Below are positions 1 to 7,210 of a stretch of 12,268 nucleotides of DNA, piece by piece. The stretch's first letter is position 1, and the number at the start of each line of letters is the position of its first letter. The DNA lies in contig DAIOHQ010000147.1 in NCBI GenBank assembly GCA_036744635.1, positions 1 through 12,268 on the forward strand, read 5' to 3'. A model generated the notes under the pieces. That model had not been told where the DNA came from. It saw only the letters and a program-made list of their open reading frames with translations, and made no database searches. The translations under genes and the position numbers were made by a program. This DNA comes from DAIOHQ01 sp036744635. GTDB lineage: Bacteria; Planctomycetota; Phycisphaerae; Tepidisphaerales; Tepidisphaeraceae.

Positions 1-5
1 GAGGC

Positions 6-71
6 GTACTCGCAGACCTGTGTCTTACTGCGTCACTATGCGGCACAGGTCTCGGAGTACCGCGACCTGTG
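6..71. repeat. Imperfect palindrome with a third copy of one arm, downstream of fdhD
   Basis: The arm GTACTC (6-11) pairs with GAGTAC (55-60). After a 2-nt mismatch on each side, AGACCTGTGTC (14-24) pairs with GGCACAGGTCT (42-52) with one G-U pair, leaving a 17-nt loop (25-41). GACCTGTG recurs directly at 64-71, so the middle arm (44-51) can pair either with 15-22 or with 64-71, giving two mutually exclusive hairpins. It lies about 40 nt beyond the fdhD stop on the minus strand. It could be a terminator for that operon, although no T-run is seen, or a REP-like dispersed element. The structure is directly visible; the role is inference. Confidence 0.7.
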
Positions 72-112
72 GCACCCAGAAATTTCAAACTGACCCATTG
101 CCGACTGATGAT

Positions 113-970
113 TCAGCTCAATGTTGGTTGGATATCGGCCGGGCGATCGCCAAAGCGAATCCGCTCGGGGTGGGAATAGACGTTCATGCGGCGCTCGCGG
201 AGGAAGCCGATCAGGGTCTGTTGGCTTTGAGTGGCGAAGTCGGCGGCCAGGGAGCTGGGGGCGGAGACGGCGGCGACGATGGGCAGGCGTCCGGCCAGGG
301 ATTTTTGCAGGATCTCGAAGCTGGAGCGGCCGGAGACCATGAGCACGTGATGATCGAGCGGCAGCAGGCGGTGAAGCAGGCAATGGCCAAGGACTTTGTC
401 GACCGCGTTGTGCCGGCCGACATCTTCGCGGAGGACGAGCAAATTTCCGTCAGAATCGAAGATCGCGGCCGCGTGCAGGCCGCCGGTGCGGTCGAAGGTG
501 CCCTGGGCTTGGCGCATCTTTTCCGGCAGGCTGGAGATGACCGCCGCATCCACCACCACATCGCTCTCCACCCCCTCTAGCGGCTTGAAATGGCAATGCA
601 CCGCGTCGATCGTCGCCTTGCCGCACAGGCCGCAGGAGCTTGAGGCGAAAACGTGCCGGGTGAGTTTTTCGAAATCGACCGCGACCTGCGGAGCAAGGAG
701 AACGTTGACCAGATTTCCCTCTTCGTTGCGCTGGCAGGGCTCGATCTTGAGGATGTCGGGGGCGCTGCCGATCAAACCTTCGGTCAGCAGAAAGCCGGCG
801 GCGAGTTCTTCATCGTGGCCGGGCGTGCGCATGGTGACGGAAATGCCCCGGCCGCGCACGCGGATTTCCAGCGGCTCTTCGATGGCGAGCTCGTCATTGG
901 CGGCCTGAAGCGCTGATGCGGAATCCCATCGCCAGATCGGCCGCGAAGCGGAAAGGGGAGGCGTGATCAT
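113..970 (-). CDS. fdhD: FdhD, formate dehydrogenase accessory sulfurtransferase
   Basis: This 285-residue protein has the normal length for FdhD. The family takes sulfur from the cysteine desulfurase IscS and passes it to the Mo-bis-MGD cofactor of formate dehydrogenase-type enzymes in the cytoplasm. Visible hallmarks are the sulfur-carrying CxxC loop SSCGLCGK (Cys113 and Cys116), the REDVGRHNAVDK motif around residues 181-192, and the VSGRSSFEI motif at 212-220. The ATG at 970 is 44 bp after the stop of the upstream molybdopterin oxidoreductase, so the two are probably co-transcribed, with that enzyme as the client. No clear Shine-Dalgarno precedes the ATG, which suggests translation helped by the upstream gene. 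The gene looks intact. Identification is secure from the motifs; the client assignment is inferred from gene order. Confidence 0.95.
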   Translation of the reverse strand: MITPPLSASRPIWRWDSASALQAANDELAIEEPLEIRVRGRGISVTMRTPGHDEELAAGFLLTEGLIGSAPDILKIEPCQRNEEGNLVNVLLAPQVAVDFEKLTRHVFASSSCGLCGKATIDAVHCHFKPLEGVESDVVVDAAVISSLPEKMRQAQGTFDRTGGLHAAAIFDSDGNLLVLREDVGRHNAVDKVLGHCLLHRLLPLDHHVLMVSGRSSFEILQKSLAGRLPIVAAVSAPSSLAADFATQSQQTLIGFLRERRMNVYSHPERIRFGDRPADIQPTLS

Positions 971-1014
971 TGCATGATTGTAGCAGGGTGCGCGGAGAGC
1001 GTTTTGGAAGCGAA

Positions 1015-3237
1015 TTACCGTTTCCGTTCGACGCGGGCGTAGGCGTTGTAATCGGGGACTCCGCCTACGCGGTCGCAGATGCCTTTGGGGATGATGACGT
1101 TGCCTTCCGGCCAGAACACCTGCAGGTTTCCGCGGGCAATCGGGGCGAAGAAAACCCGGCCATCGAGCCTGCCGGTTTCATTCACCAGGGCGACGCGATC
1201 CTTGTTGGCCAGGTGCATCTCGGCGGCGTCTTCGGGGTTCATGAAGACGGCGTCGCGGGCGGCGCCGGTCAGGGGATCGGTCTCGGCGTAGATCAGCGAA
1301 TTGAACTGCTTGCCGCGGCGGGTGCTGATGTGGAAGGTGTCCTTTTCCTTCGTTCGCGATGGCGGCTCGACCACGGCGAAATGCGCCTTGCCGTCGGCGG
1401 TGGGAAATTTCCAACCTTCGCACAGATGCGGCCCGCCATATTGAAAATTATCGCCGCTTTCGCGCAGGTTTTGAATGCCCTCATAGGATGGCACGACGCG
1501 GGCGATTTCCTCGCGAATCTGCTGGCCGGTCTCGCAGCCAAGCTGATATGCGCGTTCCGGATAGACCGCCGCCGCCAACTCGCGGAGGATTTTCCACTCC
1601 GCCCTGGCCTCGCCGACCTGACGGGGGATTTCCGGGCTGAAGATGATCCGCCGCTCGGTGGTGGTTTCGGTGCCGCCGTCGTCCTGTTCATAGCGCGTCC
1701 TGGCCGGCAGCAGAATCACTTCCTCCTCGGCGGGGATGAACATCTGGTCAGTCAGGATGATGTCCTGATGGACGCGGCAGGGGACTTTGCTCATCGCGTC
1801 GGCCACGTAATCCGGGTCGGGCAGGGTTCGCAGAAAATTGCCGCCGACGCAGTAGAGCAGATCAAGCTTGCCGCGCTCGCAGGCCTCGACCATCTCGCTG
1901 GCCAGCAATCCCGGCTGATCCGGCACGGCGAATCCGTACTGCTCCGATAGGGCCCGCGCGGTGTCGGGATTGATCGGTTTGCCGCCGGGGAAGGCGGTGG
2001 AATAGGCGCCCATTTCCGCGCCGCCCTGCACCCCGCTGTGGCCGCGGATCGGCATGATTCCGCACTTATCCCGGCCGACGTAGCCCTTGCTCAACCCCAG
2101 GTTGAGGATCATCTGCACCGCATCGCCGCCGAAGACGTGCTGGGTGATGCCCATGCTCCAGACCAGCACTGCGTTTTTGGCGTTGTGGATCAGGTCGGCA
2201 AATTCCTGCATGCTGGCGCGTGGCAGGCCGGCCTGTTTCTCGAGCGTGGGAAAATCGAGCTCCTCAATCCGCTGCTTGAGTTCTTCGAAGCCGGTGGTGT
2301 GTTCTTCGATAAACGCCTGATCTTCCCAGCCGTTGGCGAAGAGAATCTTCAGCACGCCATATAGAAAGGCGATGTCGCCGCCCTGCGCCACCGGAAACCA
2401 ATAGTCGGAAATCCTGGTGCCGAAGACCGCGCTCTTCACCGTCGATGGCACCCAGTAGTGCATCATGCCGGGTTCTTTGTAGGGATTGACCAGGGCGATT
2501 TTCGTTCCCTGCTGCTTGGCCTGATCGAGGTACTTCATGGCCACGGGCTGATCGTTGGCGGGATTGGCGCCGAAGAAGACGATCAGGTCGGTGCCGAACC
2601 AGTCCGTGTAGCTGCAGGTGGTGGCGGCCACGCCGATGGCCCGCTTCATCGCGCCCGTGGATGGAGAATGGCAGAGCCGGGCGGCGTTGTCGCAATTATT
2701 CGTGCCGAGGAAGCGCGACACTTTCTGGGCGACGTAATACACCTCGTTGGTGATGGCGCGCGAGGTGATGAAAAATGCGATGCGATTGGGGTCTTTGTTG
2801 CGGATGCGCTTCGCCAGCCGCGCGTAGGCTTCATCCCAGGTGATGCGGCGGAATCCTTTTTCATTTTTCTCGCGCACCATCGGATAGGGAATCCGGCCGA
2901 GCTTTCGCAATTTCTTGTTTGACAGGTTCTTCAATTTGGAAACGTCCGCCAGGATCTCCGGGTCGAAGGCCGGCATGGTGTTGAGGCGCAGCAGGTTGAG
3001 ACGGGTCATGCAGAGATGCACGCCATCGATCGTCCAGTCATGGAAACCCGCCACGCCGAGGGCGCAGCCGTCGCAGACGCCTTTGGAGAGAACTTTCCAG
3101 GCATAGGAGAGATTGTCCCGGTTTTCCCAGGTGATCTTGGCCATGTCGCGAAAATGTTGCGGTTTGTTGCTGGCCAGCCCAAAGGGGACCAGCACCTTCA
3201 ACCGCTCCGCGAGGGTTTCTTTTATCTCGTGCGACAT
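1015..3237 (-). CDS. FdhF/YdeP-family molybdopterin oxidoreductase (formate dehydrogenase alpha-like)
   Basis: This 740-residue cytoplasmic-type enzyme has no signal peptide. Its family uses Mo-bis-MGD and a [4Fe-4S] cluster, usually for formate oxidation or a related redox reaction. The N-terminal cluster region shows Cys55-x2-Cys58 in VCDGCALG and Cys76 in HLCMTRL. The third cysteine of the classical E. coli FdhF motif is absent, which I believe is typical of this subfamily. The active-site segment ARLCHSPS places Cys189-His190 where E. coli FdhF has selenocysteine-His, so Cys should ligate Mo. The MGD-binding domains follow (for example FFGANPANDQPVAMKYL near 220-240) and the C-terminal molydop_binding domain covers roughly 620-740. 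It lies directly upstream of fdhD. No NAD-binding, Fe-S or membrane subunit is encoded nearby. Family assignment is firm; formate as substrate is only likely. No clear Shine-Dalgarno is seen before the ATG. Confidence 0.88.
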   Translation of the reverse strand: MSHEIKETLAERLKVLVPFGLASNKPQHFRDMAKITWENRDNLSYAWKVLSKGVCDGCALGVAGFHDWTIDGVHLCMTRLNLLRLNTMPAFDPEILADVSKLKNLSNKKLRKLGRIPYPMVREKNEKGFRRITWDEAYARLAKRIRNKDPNRIAFFITSRAITNEVYYVAQKVSRFLGTNNCDNAARLCHSPSTGAMKRAIGVAATTCSYTDWFGTDLIVFFGANPANDQPVAMKYLDQAKQQGTKIALVNPYKEPGMMHYWVPSTVKSAVFGTRISDYWFPVAQGGDIAFLYGVLKILFANGWEDQAFIEEHTTGFEELKQRIEELDFPTLEKQAGLPRASMQEFADLIHNAKNAVLVWSMGITQHVFGGDAVQMILNLGLSKGYVGRDKCGIMPIRGHSGVQGGAEMGAYSTAFPGGKPINPDTARALSEQYGFAVPDQPGLLASEMVEACERGKLDLLYCVGGNFLRTLPDPDYVADAMSKVPCRVHQDIILTDQMFIPAEEEVILLPARTRYEQDDGGTETTTERRIIFSPEIPRQVGEARAEWKILRELAAAVYPERAYQLGCETGQQIREEIARVVPSYEGIQNLRESGDNFQYGGPHLCEGWKFPTADGKAHFAVVEPPSRTKEKDTFHISTRRGKQFNSLIYAETDPLTGAARDAVFMNPEDAAEMHLANKDRVALVNETGRLDGRVFFAPIARGNLQVFWPEGNVIIPKGICDRVGGVPDYNAYARVERKR

Positions 3238-3248
3238 AGCAAATTGCA

Positions 3249-3317
3249 GAAGGGGTCAGGAACCTTTTGCCGGAACGGCCCGGAGGGTGCTTTGCACAAA
3301 AGGTTCCTGACCCCTTC
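3249..3317. repeat. REP-like palindrome with perfect 21-bp arms in the fdhF-like leader
   Basis: The left arm 3249-3269 and right arm 3297-3317 are exact reverse complements over 21 bp. Their core is AGGGGTCAGGAACCTTTTG on the left and CAAAAGGTTCCTGACCCCT on the right. The 27-nt loop is GC-rich. The element ends 11 nt before the start codon of the minus-strand oxidoreductase gene, so it would lie in that gene's 5' leader. It has no T-run that would make a classic terminator. The shape, size and intergenic position resemble REP/BIME elements mobilised by REP-associated tyrosine transposases, but no such transposase is in the window. Structure seen directly; class inferred. Confidence 0.8.
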
Positions 3318-3342
3318 CGTGCGGCATCTCCGGGGCTGCGGA

Positions 3343-3371
3343 ACGGTAATGGGGTGACGCGCCGAGGTCAA
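3343..3371 (-). promoter_or_regulatory. Possible sigma70-type promoter for the oxidoreductase-fdhD operon
   Basis: On the minus strand TTGACC (3371-3366) matches five of six bases of a -35 box. After a 17-nt spacer, TACCGT (3348-3343) is a weak -10 with three of six matches. Transcription would start around 3336, putting the 3249-3317 palindrome entirely inside the leader of the oxidoreductase gene. This is a motif match by eye only. Confidence 0.3.
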
Positions 3372-3470
3372 CTTTTCTCGCACGAATTTGGAGCGATTTG
3401 ATCGAAATAGCAGCAATTCTTGGGTTCCGGCCAATCGCCGGTGCCCGATACGATGGCTGCTGAGCTTACC

Positions 3471-3476
3471 AAGGAG
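3471..3476 (+). promoter_or_regulatory. Ribosome binding site that sets the start of the DUF2892-like gene
   Basis: AAGGAG lies 6 nt before the ATG at 3483. It supports this start over the in-frame TTG at 3420, whose extra 21 residues have no such signal. It is one of the clearest Shine-Dalgarno sequences in the window. Confidence 0.75.
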
Positions 3477-3482
3477 TTATCC

Positions 3483-3920
3483 ATGCTTTCACCTTCCTCG
3501 CAGCGCGTGCCGATGCACACCGATCCGCAGGTGCAGCAGCGCATCAATCGGCAGACGGAAATGAACATCGCCTATTTCGCCGCTCATCCCCAGCACATCG
3601 ACGACCGCATCGGCCAGCTCAATGCCGAATGGGATGTGGAACGGTGCCTGGAAACCGGCGCGTCGGGCCTCACGCTCTTCAGCCTGGCGATGGGATTGCT
3701 GGGGCGCCGGCGCTGGTTCCTGGTCGCGGCCGCGGTGCCGGCGTTTTTGCTGCAACATGCGATTCAGGGGTGGTGCCCGCCGCTGGCGATGCTGCGCCGG
3801 CTGGGGGTGCGGACGCGCTATGAGATCGATCAGGAGCGCTATGCCCTCAAAGCGCTGCGGGGCGATTTCAGAGAGGTCACGGCGGACGATTCGAATCGCG
3901 CATTTGAGGTGGTGCGGTAG
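3483..3920 (+). CDS. Small membrane protein with DUF2892/YgaP-like domain
   Basis: A 145-residue protein starting at the ATG preceded by AAGGAG. The N-terminal 50 residues are hydrophilic. Two hydrophobic segments follow, at about residues 58-74 (ASGLTLFSLAMGLLG) and 78-96, separated by the basic turn GRRR. A GWCPP motif at 96-100 follows, then a charged tail containing YEIDQERYALKALRGDF. The paired short membrane helices and GWCP-type motif resemble the DUF2892 (YgaP-like) inner-membrane domain, whose function is mostly unknown. In some proteins that domain is fused to rhodanese; no rhodanese is visible here. The gene is transcribed divergently from the molybdenum enzyme operon, so a redox or sulfur connection is possible but untested. 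Domain call moderate, function unknown. Confidence 0.75.
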   Translation: MLSPSSQRVPMHTDPQVQQRINRQTEMNIAYFAAHPQHIDDRIGQLNAEWDVERCLETGASGLTLFSLAMGLLGRRRWFLVAAAVPAFLLQHAIQGWCPPLAMLRRLGVRTRYEIDQERYALKALRGDFREVTADDSNRAFEVVR

Positions 3921-3975
3921 CACCCCCCCGCCCGCTGTCCATCTGGTGCCCGGCGGGACGGAGTAAACGCATCCA

Positions 3976-3993
3976 ATGGAACCAAATTTCCAT
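3976..3993. promoter_or_regulatory. Short dyad, possible operator upstream of the CheB/CheR gene
   Basis: ATGGAA (3976-3981) and TTCCAT (3988-3993) form a 6-bp inverted repeat with a 6-nt AT-rich spacer. It lies within the 158-bp gap between the DUF2892-like gene and the CheB/CheR gene, about 85 bp before that gene's start. It could be a regulator site; a dyad this short can also occur by chance. The rest of the gap holds a C7 run at 3923-3929 and no promoter I can defend. Confidence 0.2.
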
Positions 3994-4064
3994 GCACTTG
4001 TTGTTTGATCGGAGTAGACTGGGATCCACATGCCTGGACGAGACATTATCGTGAGTGAGTTGAT

Positions 4065-4068
4065 GGAG
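4065..4068 (+). promoter_or_regulatory. Ribosome binding site favouring the ATG at 4079
   Basis: GGAG lies 10 nt before the ATG at 4079 but only 4 nt before the alternative GTG at 4073. The spacing favours the ATG, giving a protein two residues shorter. Confidence 0.5.
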
Positions 4069-4078
4069 AATCGTGCGT

Positions 4079-7000
4079 ATGGCAAAGCGATCCGGCAAGA
4101 GCAAGAACCTGAAAGAAAAACTAGCGAAGCGGAAGCCCGCCGGCGCAGCGCGCAAGCAGCCGGCGCTGAAAGGCCGCAGGGGCGGCGGGAAGAGCGGGGA
4201 TCCGGTGGCGACGCCGCGGCGGCGAAGGCAGGATGGCGCGCAAGTTCGGCGCGCCGGCCGGGCGGATGCAGCGCCGACAGCGGACTCGCTGCCGCGTTTT
4301 CCGATCATTGGGGTGGGCGCTTCGGCAGGGGGGCTCGAGGCATTCACCCAGCTTCTCAACGCGCTGCCGGCCGAGTTTGGCGGAGCGATGGTGCTGGTGC
4401 AGCATCTTTCGCCGGAACGCGCCAGCATGCTCGCGGAATTGCTGGCGTCGGCCACCTCTGTGCCGGTCCTGGAGGCGGCCGAGGGAATGCGGCTGCAGCG
4501 CAATCACATTTATGTGACTCCGTCGAACGTTCAGATGGGGATCCACGAAGGGCGCATCCATCTGAGCCCGCGTCCTCACGACCGCAGCCAACACACACCC
4601 ATTGACTTTTTCTTTCGTTCGCTCGCGGAATATGCCCAAAGCCATGCGATCGGGATCATCCTCTCGGGAACGGCATCGGATGGCTCGGCCGGCCTGCGGG
4701 AAATCAAGGCGTGCGGTGGGACGTCGCTGGTGCAGGAGCCCAAGTCGGCGCTGCACGATGGAATGCCGCGGGCTGCCATCGCGACCGGCGCGGTCGATAT
4801 GGTGCTGAGCCCAGAGGCGATTGCCAGGGAGCTTGCCCGACTGGCGCGGCAAGCGCAGCTCGAACCTTCAGCGGGCACGGCCGGCGAGGAGCTGATCGCG
4901 ATCGAAGGCGATTTTCTGCACCACATTTTTGCCCTGCTGCGAAACGCCAGCGGCGTCGACTTCACGCACTACAAGCTGCCTACGGTTCGCCGCCGGCTGC
5001 ACCGCCGCATGGTGCTCCACAAGCTCGCGACCGTCGAGCAGTACCTGAAGTTCCTGCAGCAGACGCCCGAAGAGGTGATGCGGCTGTATCAGGACATCCT
5101 CATTCACGTGACGCACTTCTTCCGCGAGCCGGAATCCTTCAAGCTTCTGACGGAAGTGGTCTTCCCGCAAATCGTGACGCACCGGCAGGCGAATGAAGCA
5201 ATCCGCATCTGGGTGCCGGGATGTGCGACGGGCGAAGAGGCGTATTCCGTCGCGATCGCGATGCTGGAGTTCCTCGGCGATGGCGCCGGAGCCACGCCCG
5301 TGCAGATTTTCGCCACCGACGTGAGCGACATCGCGGTGGATCAGGCGCGGAGAGGAGTCTTTGTCGAAAGCATCGCCAACGACGTTTCCGAGCAGCAGTT
5401 GCGCCGCTTTTTCACACGGACTGACGGCGCCTATCGCATCAACATGTCGGTCCGCGACCTTTGCGTCTTTGCCCGTCAGGACCTGACGCGCGATCCACCG
5501 TTTTCGAAGCTCGACCTGGTGATGTGCCGCAACGTCCTGATCTACCTCGACACCGTTCTGCAGAAGCAGTTGATGAGCGTGTTTCATTATGCGTTGAAGC
5601 CCAACGGATACCTGCTGCTGGGCTCGGCCGAGACGATTGAGACGCAGGCGGATCTGTTCAAGCCGGCGGACAAGCGTCACCGCCTCTACGTCAAGAAACT
5701 CTCCAGCCATCGTGCGGATGTGGCATTTGCGCCGACGCAGGCGTTGGAAGGGCGGGGCGGACGCCGAGGGCCATCGATCGCCAATCGGCCGGTGATGACG
5801 CTGCAGGGGGAGGCAAACCGCCTGGTGATCGACCGCTTTGCCCCGCCGGGCGTAATGGTGAACAGCGATAATCAGGTGGTGCAGTTTCGCGGACAGACCG
5901 GGACATTCCTGGAGCCGGCGCCCGGCGAGGCCAGTCTGAATCTGCTGAAGATGGTGCGCGAAGGGTTGTTGTACGGCTTGCGCACGGCGCTGCACGAGGC
6001 GCGCCAGACCGGCAACGTGGCGCGGCGGGAACATCTGCGGGTCAGTTCTAACCCGGAACTTCAGGACGTGACGATCGAGGTGATTCCTCTCGAGGACCAG
6101 TCGGAGGGACGCCACTATCTGGTTCTGTTCGAATCCGAAACAAACGTGCCGCCCGCGCCCGTCGAGAAGACCGCGGCCAAGTCGCGGAAGACGCTGAAAA
6201 GCGAGTCGAAATCAGATGCCGGCAAACGGGTGCGGCGATTGCAGCAGGAATTGGCCGCCAGCCGCGAATATCTGCAGTCGATCATTCAGGACCTCGAGGC
6301 CGCCAACGAGGAGCTGCAGTCGGCCAACGAGGAAATTCTCTCCAGCAACGAAGAGCTGCAGAGCACCAACGAGGAGCTGGACACCGCCAAGGAAGAGCTG
6401 CAAAGCACCAATGAAGAGCTCAACACGCTGAATGAGGAGCTCCATGGCCGCAATGAAGAACTGGCGCGGGTCAACAGCGACCTGGTCAACCTGCTGGGAA
6501 GCGTACAGATCGCGATTGTGATGATCGCCGGCGACCTGCGCATCCGGCGTTTCACCCCGATGGCCGAGAAGGTGCTGAACCTGATCCCAAGCGACATCGG
6601 CCGGCCGATCAGCGACATCAAGCCCAATATTGATTGCCCCGATCTGGAGAAGCTGATTCAGCAGGCGGTGGATGAAGTGCAAATTATCGAGCGCGACGTG
6701 CAGGATCGCCAGGGGCGAAGCTATTCGCTGCGGATCAGGCCATATAAGGATTTGGAAAACAAGATCGATGGAGCGGTGCTGGCGCTGATTGACGTCAGCG
6801 ATGTCCGCCGCCAGGAAATCATGCTGCGGGGGGCCAAGGAATATGCCGAGGCGATCATCGAAACGGTGCGCGAGCCGCTGATCGTGCTGGATGGCGACAT
6901 GCGGATCAAGACGGTGAACCGGTCGTTTCTGGAGACGTTCAAGGTGTCGGAGGAGCAGACGACCGGAAAGCTGATCCACGAGCTGGGCAACGGGCAGTGG

Positions 7001-7192
7001 AACATTCCGGCGCTGCGCAACATGCTCAAGGAAATCGTCACGGAGGACAGGAAGTTCGACAATTACAAGGTCGAGCACAGTTTTCCCGATATCGGTCATA
7101 AGAAGCTGAGCCTGCACGGGCGGCGGATCAACAACACGGGGTGGGTGCTGCTGGGGATCGACGATCAGACCGACGGAACCAAAGTCAAATGA
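4079..7192 (+). CDS. CheB methylesterase-CheR methyltransferase fusion with coiled coil and PAS domains
   Basis: 1037 residues with no membrane segment. Order: a Lys/Arg/Ala-rich tail (1-70); a CheB methylesterase domain (about 73-258) with the catalytic triad Ser82 (GASAGG), His109 (VLVQHLS) and Asp201 (GTASDGS); a CheR methyltransferase (about 275-535) with the SAM-binding motif GCATGEEAYS near 381-390 and CRNVLIYLD near 483-491; a linker domain (about 575-690); a heptad coiled coil (about 718-800); and two PAS-like domains (about 800-910 and 920-1030). The CheB receiver domain is missing, as usual for this fusion class. Relatives often continue into a histidine kinase; here the protein ends after the last PAS and the kinase is the next gene, 18 bp on. 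No cheA, cheW or chemoreceptor gene is nearby, so it probably acts in non-flagellar signalling. The catalytic residues look intact; the substrate is unknown. Confidence 0.93.
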   Translation: MAKRSGKSKNLKEKLAKRKPAGAARKQPALKGRRGGGKSGDPVATPRRRRQDGAQVRRAGRADAAPTADSLPRFPIIGVGASAGGLEAFTQLLNALPAEFGGAMVLVQHLSPERASMLAELLASATSVPVLEAAEGMRLQRNHIYVTPSNVQMGIHEGRIHLSPRPHDRSQHTPIDFFFRSLAEYAQSHAIGIILSGTASDGSAGLREIKACGGTSLVQEPKSALHDGMPRAAIATGAVDMVLSPEAIARELARLARQAQLEPSAGTAGEELIAIEGDFLHHIFALLRNASGVDFTHYKLPTVRRRLHRRMVLHKLATVEQYLKFLQQTPEEVMRLYQDILIHVTHFFREPESFKLLTEVVFPQIVTHRQANEAIRIWVPGCATGEEAYSVAIAMLEFLGDGAGATPVQIFATDVSDIAVDQARRGVFVESIANDVSEQQLRRFFTRTDGAYRINMSVRDLCVFARQDLTRDPPFSKLDLVMCRNVLIYLDTVLQKQLMSVFHYALKPNGYLLLGSAETIETQADLFKPADKRHRLYVKKLSSHRADVAFAPTQALEGRGGRRGPSIANRPVMTLQGEANRLVIDRFAPPGVMVNSDNQVVQFRGQTGTFLEPAPGEASLNLLKMVREGLLYGLRTALHEARQTGNVARREHLRVSSNPELQDVTIEVIPLEDQSEGRHYLVLFESETNVPPAPVEKTAAKSRKTLKSESKSDAGKRVRRLQQELAASREYLQSIIQDLEAANEELQSANEEILSSNEELQSTNEELDTAKEELQSTNEELNTLNEELHGRNEELARVNSDLVNLLGSVQIAIVMIAGDLRIRRFTPMAEKVLNLIPSDIGRPISDIKPNIDCPDLEKLIQQAVDEVQIIERDVQDRQGRSYSLRIRPYKDLENKIDGAVLALIDVSDVRRQEIMLRGAKEYAEAIIETVREPLIVLDGDMRIKTVNRSFLETFKVSEEQTTGKLIHELGNGQWNIPALRNMLKEIVTEDRKFDNYKVEHSFPDIGHKKLSLHGRRINNTGWVLLGIDDQTDGTKVK
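6305..6472 (+). repeat. Eight in-frame 21-bp repeats encoding a heptad coiled coil
   Basis: Residues 743-798 of the CheB/CheR protein are eight consecutive 7-residue units of the pattern NEELQST, with one beginning KEEL and one NEEI. Each unit is 21 bp and the DNA copies are similar but not identical (for example aacgaggagctgcag and aatgaagagctcaac). The segment should form a rigid coiled coil between the methyltransferase part and the PAS domains. This type of NEELQS repeat is common in CheB/CheR-PAS proteins. Confidence 0.9.
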
Positions 7193-7210
7193 ACATGGCA
7201 CGCAGCGCGT

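Noticed and set aside
970..1950. 326-codon open frame on the plus strand opposite the molybdoenzyme gene
   Set aside because: It is antisense to a clearly conserved coding region and has no recognisable domains; high GC produces such long shadow frames.
3998..4020. Promoter-like TTGTTG and TAGACT before the CheB/CheR gene
   Set aside because: The spacer is only 11 nt, too short for a sigma70-type promoter.
4030..4605. Alternative 191-codon frame overlapping the start of the CheB/CheR gene
   Set aside because: It has no domain match and competes with the conserved CheB sequence; its ATG at 4030 lacks a Shine-Dalgarno.
4868..6115. 415-codon minus-strand frame opposite the CheR region
   Set aside because: Mirror of the conserved methyltransferase coding sequence; composition is typical of an antisense shadow.
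6305..6472. Regular 21-bp repeat array as a possible CRISPR
   Set aside because: The units are contiguous, in frame, and encode a heptad coiled coil; there are no spacers.
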